In this document: in pieces, positions 61,328-64,000 of the stretch
Layout of the letters: each line of letters begins with the position of its first letter
Numbering within the stretch: position 1 is the first letter of the stretch
Assembly (NCBI RefSeq): GCF_047468865.1
Contig: NZ_JBLGTV010000004.1
Location: 1 to 64,000 of the forward strand
Direction: 5' to 3'
DNA from: Castellaniella hirudinis_A
GTDB lineage: Bacteria > Pseudomonadota > Gammaproteobacteria > Burkholderiales > Burkholderiaceae_B
DNA length: 64,000 nt
Position numbers and translations under genes: made by a program
The notes under the pieces: model-generated
The model's input: the letters and a program-made list of their open reading frames with translations, nothing else
Databases searched by the model: none
Told to the model about the DNA's origin: nothing

Positions 61328-62602
61328 CTAAAACCGGGGGGCCTGGCCCGACCAGCTCGGCTGGTATTTGCGCATCTGGGCGGCGTCATTGCGCGCCCGG
61401 ATGCCGCAATCCAGGTACTGCTGGTGCAAGCGCGCCAAAGCGGACGGGTCGATGTCCACCCCCAGGCCGGGGGCGTCGCCCAGGACAATCGCCCCGTCGT
61501 GAAACGCCAGTTGGCCCCCGGCAATGACTTCTTCGGCGGGGTCCAGCCAGGGGTAATGCGTATCGCAGGCATAACTGAGCAAAGGCACGCTGGCGGCCAC
61601 ATGGGCCATGGCCATCAGGCTGATGCCCAGGTGGGAATTGGAGTGCATGGACAAGCCCAGGCCGAAGGTTTCGCACAGGCGCGCCAGCAGCTGGGTATCG
61701 CGCAGGCCGCCCCAATAATGATGGTCGGACAAAATGATCTGGCTGCCCTGAACCGTCGTATTGGCGCGAAACTGCGCCAGGTCGGTGACCACCATATTGG
61801 TGGCCAGCGGCAGGCCGGTGGCCTGGTGCAGGGCGGCCATTTCTTTCAATGAGGGACAAGGGTCTTCGTAATACTGCAGCACGCCGCCCAGCTGCTTGCC
61901 CACCCGGATGGCGGTTTCCAGCGACCAATTGCCATTGGGGTCGATGCGCAGCGGCAGGCCGGGAAAACGATCCGCCAGCGCCCGCAGGCAGGCAACTTCC
62001 TGGTCGGGGGCCAGAACCCCCGCTTTCAGCTTGATGCTCTGGAAGCCATGGCGCGACACCATGGTTTCGGCCTGCGCCACCAATTGAGCGGGCGTCAGGG
62101 CCTCGCCCCAGGCATCATCGGCGTATGGGGCGTCGATGTGCCGCGCATACTTGAAGAACAGATAGGCGCTGAAAGGCACCGCCTCGCGTACCCGCCCGCC
62201 CAGCAAATCCACCAGGGGCATGCCCAGGTAGCGCGCCTGCATATCCAGGAAAGCGACCTCGAAGGCCGAATACAGTTTCTGGACATTCTTGGCCGGATCC
62301 GTTCCGGGAGCGAGGGCAAAGGCCGGCGCGGCGGCGGGCGCCGCCTGGTCGACAACCTGTTGCGCCCGCCGCCGCAACCCATTGAGATCGAAAGGATCCA
62401 TCCCCCGCAGCAGGGGGGCCAAAACTTGCAATAATTGCAGCACCGGCGCGTCGCCGTAGGTTTCACCCAGGCCGATGTGGCCGGTATCGCTTTCGAGTTC
62501 GATAATGGTGCGCAAGGCGTAGGGTTCGTGGATGCCCGCCGCATTGAGCAAGGGAGGATCTTTGAATGCGATGGGCGTAAGACGAACCGACTGGAGTTTC
62601 AT
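61328..62602 (-). CDS. gudD: Glucarate dehydratase-type enolase superfamily enzyme
   Basis: This enzyme dehydrates D-glucarate (or a close aldarate) to 5-keto-4-deoxyglucarate, the KdgD substrate. The 424-residue protein has the KxK motif in FQSIKLKAG near residue 193, metal ligands Asp, Glu and Asn in RIDPNGNW, YYEDPCPSL and ATNMVV, and the catalytic His in SMHSNSHLG near residue 327, as in the glucarate dehydratase group. I use ATG 62602 (MKLQSVRLTP); an upstream start in this frame would add eleven unconserved residues. An operator-like site overlaps the promoter region. Confidence 0.88.
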   Translation of the reverse strand: MKLQSVRLTPIAFKDPPLLNAAGIHEPYALRTIIELESDTGHIGLGETYGDAPVLQLLQVLAPLLRGMDPFDLNGLRRRAQQVVDQAAPAAAPAFALAPGTDPAKNVQKLYSAFEVAFLDMQARYLGMPLVDLLGGRVREAVPFSAYLFFKYARHIDAPYADDAWGEALTPAQLVAQAETMVSRHGFQSIKLKAGVLAPDQEVACLRALADRFPGLPLRIDPNGNWSLETAIRVGKQLGGVLQYYEDPCPSLKEMAALHQATGLPLATNMVVTDLAQFRANTTVQGSQIILSDHHYWGGLRDTQLLARLCETFGLGLSMHSNSHLGISLMAMAHVAASVPLLSYACDTHYPWLDPAEEVIAGGQLAFHDGAIVLGDAPGLGVDIDPSALARLHQQYLDCGIRARNDAAQMRKYQPSWSGQAPRF

Positions 62603-62652
62603 GAAGCAGCACCTGAGAAAGACGAAGACGCGCAACCCGGATCACCGGATTG

Positions 62653-62670
62653 CCTACGATGTCATATGAC
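62653..62670. promoter_or_regulatory. Operator-like site C, upstream of gudD
   Basis: CCTACGATGTCATATGAC contains ACGATGTCATAT, which matches ATGATGACATAT of site D at 10 of 12 positions. It includes the perfect palindrome GTCATATGAC. It is 50 bp upstream of the gudD ATG in the divergent 429-bp gap (62603-63031). Confidence 0.55.
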
Positions 62671-62841
62671 GATCTAAATGTAGAATTCGACGATTGCCGA
62701 CACCATTAGGGAATATACCTATCCAGCAAAAATCGAGAAATAATATCCATATTATTCAATTCATTATATGAACAATATTTAGATATTAGCTAAATAACCC
62801 TGCCCTTTGGATGAAAATTCCCAAGCACATTTCAAGCATCA

Positions 62842-62861
62842 GTTATATGATGACATATAAG
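62842..62861. promoter_or_regulatory. Operator-like site D, upstream of the ABC binding-protein gene
   Basis: GTTATATGATGACATATAAG is a near-palindrome with the clearest form of the motif. AT-rich sequence (62690-62800) to its left probably holds the divergent promoters. It lies 170 bp before the ATG at 63032. Confidence 0.6.
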
Positions 62862-63031
62862 AAAGGACCTGGAATTCACTCGCCCATTCAAGCGGCAAAA
62901 GACCCTGCGGGCCGTCAAGGCCCATCGGATGCCGTCCACGCGGCGACTCGACCGGCAACCCCAGGCCCGGACTTGCATGCCACGCAAGCCATTCTTTCCA
63001 AAACCCGGCGAACCTATCAGGAGACAACCCC

Positions 63032-64000
63032 ATGAAAGGCAATACCCCCTTCCCGCACCGCGCGACCCTGCACACGCTGGCAGGCGCCCTGGCCTTGGCC
63101 TGCGCCGCGGCCACTGCCTCGGCCGCCCCGGTCACGCTCAACATCGTCGATGTCGCGGGCAACCTGGCGGTCACCCAAAAGGCGCTGGAAGCCTTCCGCG
63201 ACCAGAACCCGGATCTGGTGTCCGGCATGACCTTCACCAACGCCCCGGCCCCCCAGATACCCGGCAAGATCAAGGCCATGCAAAAAGCCAACCGGGCGGA
63301 CATCGACCTGGTTCTGACCGGCACCGATGCGCTGTCGGCGGGGATTGAACAAGACCTGTGGGTAGAGCTGCTGCCCGCGCACCAAGACAAATTCCAGGAC
63401 ATCCTGAACAAATACACGCGCAACGCCGCCCGCATGCAGGAACTGGCCAAGGGCTACGGGCTGGAAGTCAGTTTCATGCAATCCGGCCCCCTGCTGGAAT
63501 ACAACCCCCACAAGGTCGAGAATCCGCCCAAGACCCCGGCCGAACTGCTGGCCTGGTGCCAGGCCAACCCCGGCCAATTCCTGTACGCCCGGCCCGCGAA
63601 CTCCGGCCCGGGGCGCACTTTCCTGATGGGCCTGCCCTACCTGCTGGGCGACAAGGATCCCTACGACCCCATCAACGGCTGGGACAACACCTGGAAATTC
63701 CTGAAAGACCTGAACGAATGCGTGCCCTACTACCCCGGCGGCACGTCGGCCATCATGAAAGAGCTGGGCCAGGGCAGCCGCACCATGACCCCCACGGTGA
63801 CGGGCTGGGACATCAACCCGCGTGCCCTGGGCATCGTGCCGGCCGACTTCAAGATTCAGGCTTTCGAGAACTTCACCTGGGTGAACGACGCCCACTATAT
63901 GGTGATCCCCAAGGGGGTCTCGGCGGAAAAGCAGGAAGTGCTGTTCAAGCTGATGACATTCATGATGCAGCCCACGCAGCAGGCCATGACGTATGACGCG
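63032..64000 (+). CDS. ABC-type extracellular solute-binding protein, partial
   Basis: The frame is open from ATG 63032 to the window edge, giving 323 residues with the end missing. A signal peptide ends at ATASAAP near residue 32. The mature sequence (VTLNIVDVAGNLAVTQKALE, LVLTGTDALSAGIEQDLWVE) and NPGQFLYARPANSGPGRTFL resemble family 1 binding proteins of the spermidine/iron or YnjB-like groups. AGGAGACAACCCC precedes the start. It is divergent from the aldarate catabolic genes and preceded by an operator-like site, so uptake of a uronate or aldarate is suggested; this is inference. Confidence 0.8.
   Translation, partial: MKGNTPFPHRATLHTLAGALALACAAATASAAPVTLNIVDVAGNLAVTQKALEAFRDQNPDLVSGMTFTNAPAPQIPGKIKAMQKANRADIDLVLTGTDALSAGIEQDLWVELLPAHQDKFQDILNKYTRNAARMQELAKGYGLEVSFMQSGPLLEYNPHKVENPPKTPAELLAWCQANPGQFLYARPANSGPGRTFLMGLPYLLGDKDPYDPINGWDNTWKFLKDLNECVPYYPGGTSAIMKELGQGSRTMTPTVTGWDINPRALGIVPADFKIQAFENFTWVNDAHYMVIPKGVSAEKQEVLFKLMTFMMQPTQQAMTYDA

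Overview
The window is GC-rich, with compact genes, frequent ATGA or short-overlap gene junctions and a gene set typical of a betaproteobacterium of the order Burkholderiales. Alcaligenaceae (Bordetella/Achromobacter/Castellaniella-like) is the best guess. It is an inference from gene content and style (cydABX-cydDC, yajQ, azlCD, FecI/FecR/TonB receptor, GntR-controlled sugar-acid genes), not from a marker gene.

Layout. 0.2-3.6 kb: serA and a membrane diguanylate cyclase. 3.8-5.9 kb: ovoA, the ovothiol synthase fused to its methyltransferase. 6.2-8.6 kb: a cystine-type polar amino-acid ABC operon, then ung. 9.3-10.5 kb: a second GGDEF protein. 10.7-12.3 kb: azlC-azlD and yajQ. 12.3-17.3 kb: an orphan trpB, a flavin reductase-like protein, a class I amidotransferase, a DUF2520 dehydrogenase-like protein, wrbA and a small pore-like membrane protein. 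17.5-23.9 kb: cydA-cydB-cydX-cydD-cydC, which encodes cytochrome bd oxidase and its assembly transporter.

23.9-29.6 kb is an iron-uptake locus: Fur box, FecI-like sigma factor with a C9 tract at its start, FecR, STN-type TonB receptor and YncE-like lipoprotein. Two near-identical 32-bp promoter-like elements precede fecR and the receptor gene. 29.9-33.1 kb is a metal locus: a NicO-family transporter, a DUF1007 protein, a ZnuA-like binding protein with a 12-unit hexanucleotide repeat in its His/Asp loop, a 26-bp palindrome resembling a Zur box, and a 71-codon gene encoding only the C-terminal half of a Fur/Zur protein.

33.0-37.9 kb looks acquired. It holds Fic, a cytosine-deaminase-like amidohydrolase, a LysR regulator and an ankyrin protein. 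It ends at tRNA-Leu(CAA) with a scrap of tyrosine integrase fused to a scrap of a DUF2274 (trb-operon) gene, the remains of an integrative conjugative element.

38.1-46.1 kb: a GlxA-type regulator divergent from sdaA, an EamA exporter, a luciferase-like monooxygenase, and a GntR/racemase/NCS1-permease operon for hydantoin- or allantoin-like compounds. 46.1-48.8 kb: nadE and ilvD. 48.9-54.3 kb: a Crp-family regulator divergent from a Fur-boxed NitT/TauT-type ABC transporter plus TonB receptor whose substrate is unknown. 54.5-57.3 kb: ppc. 57.5-64.0 kb: an oxidative hexuronate pathway (uronate dehydrogenase, SMP-30 lactonase, KdgD, GudD-like dehydratase) with a GntR regulator and a divergent ABC binding-protein gene cut by the window edge. 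Four related operator-like sites mark the control regions of this last cluster.
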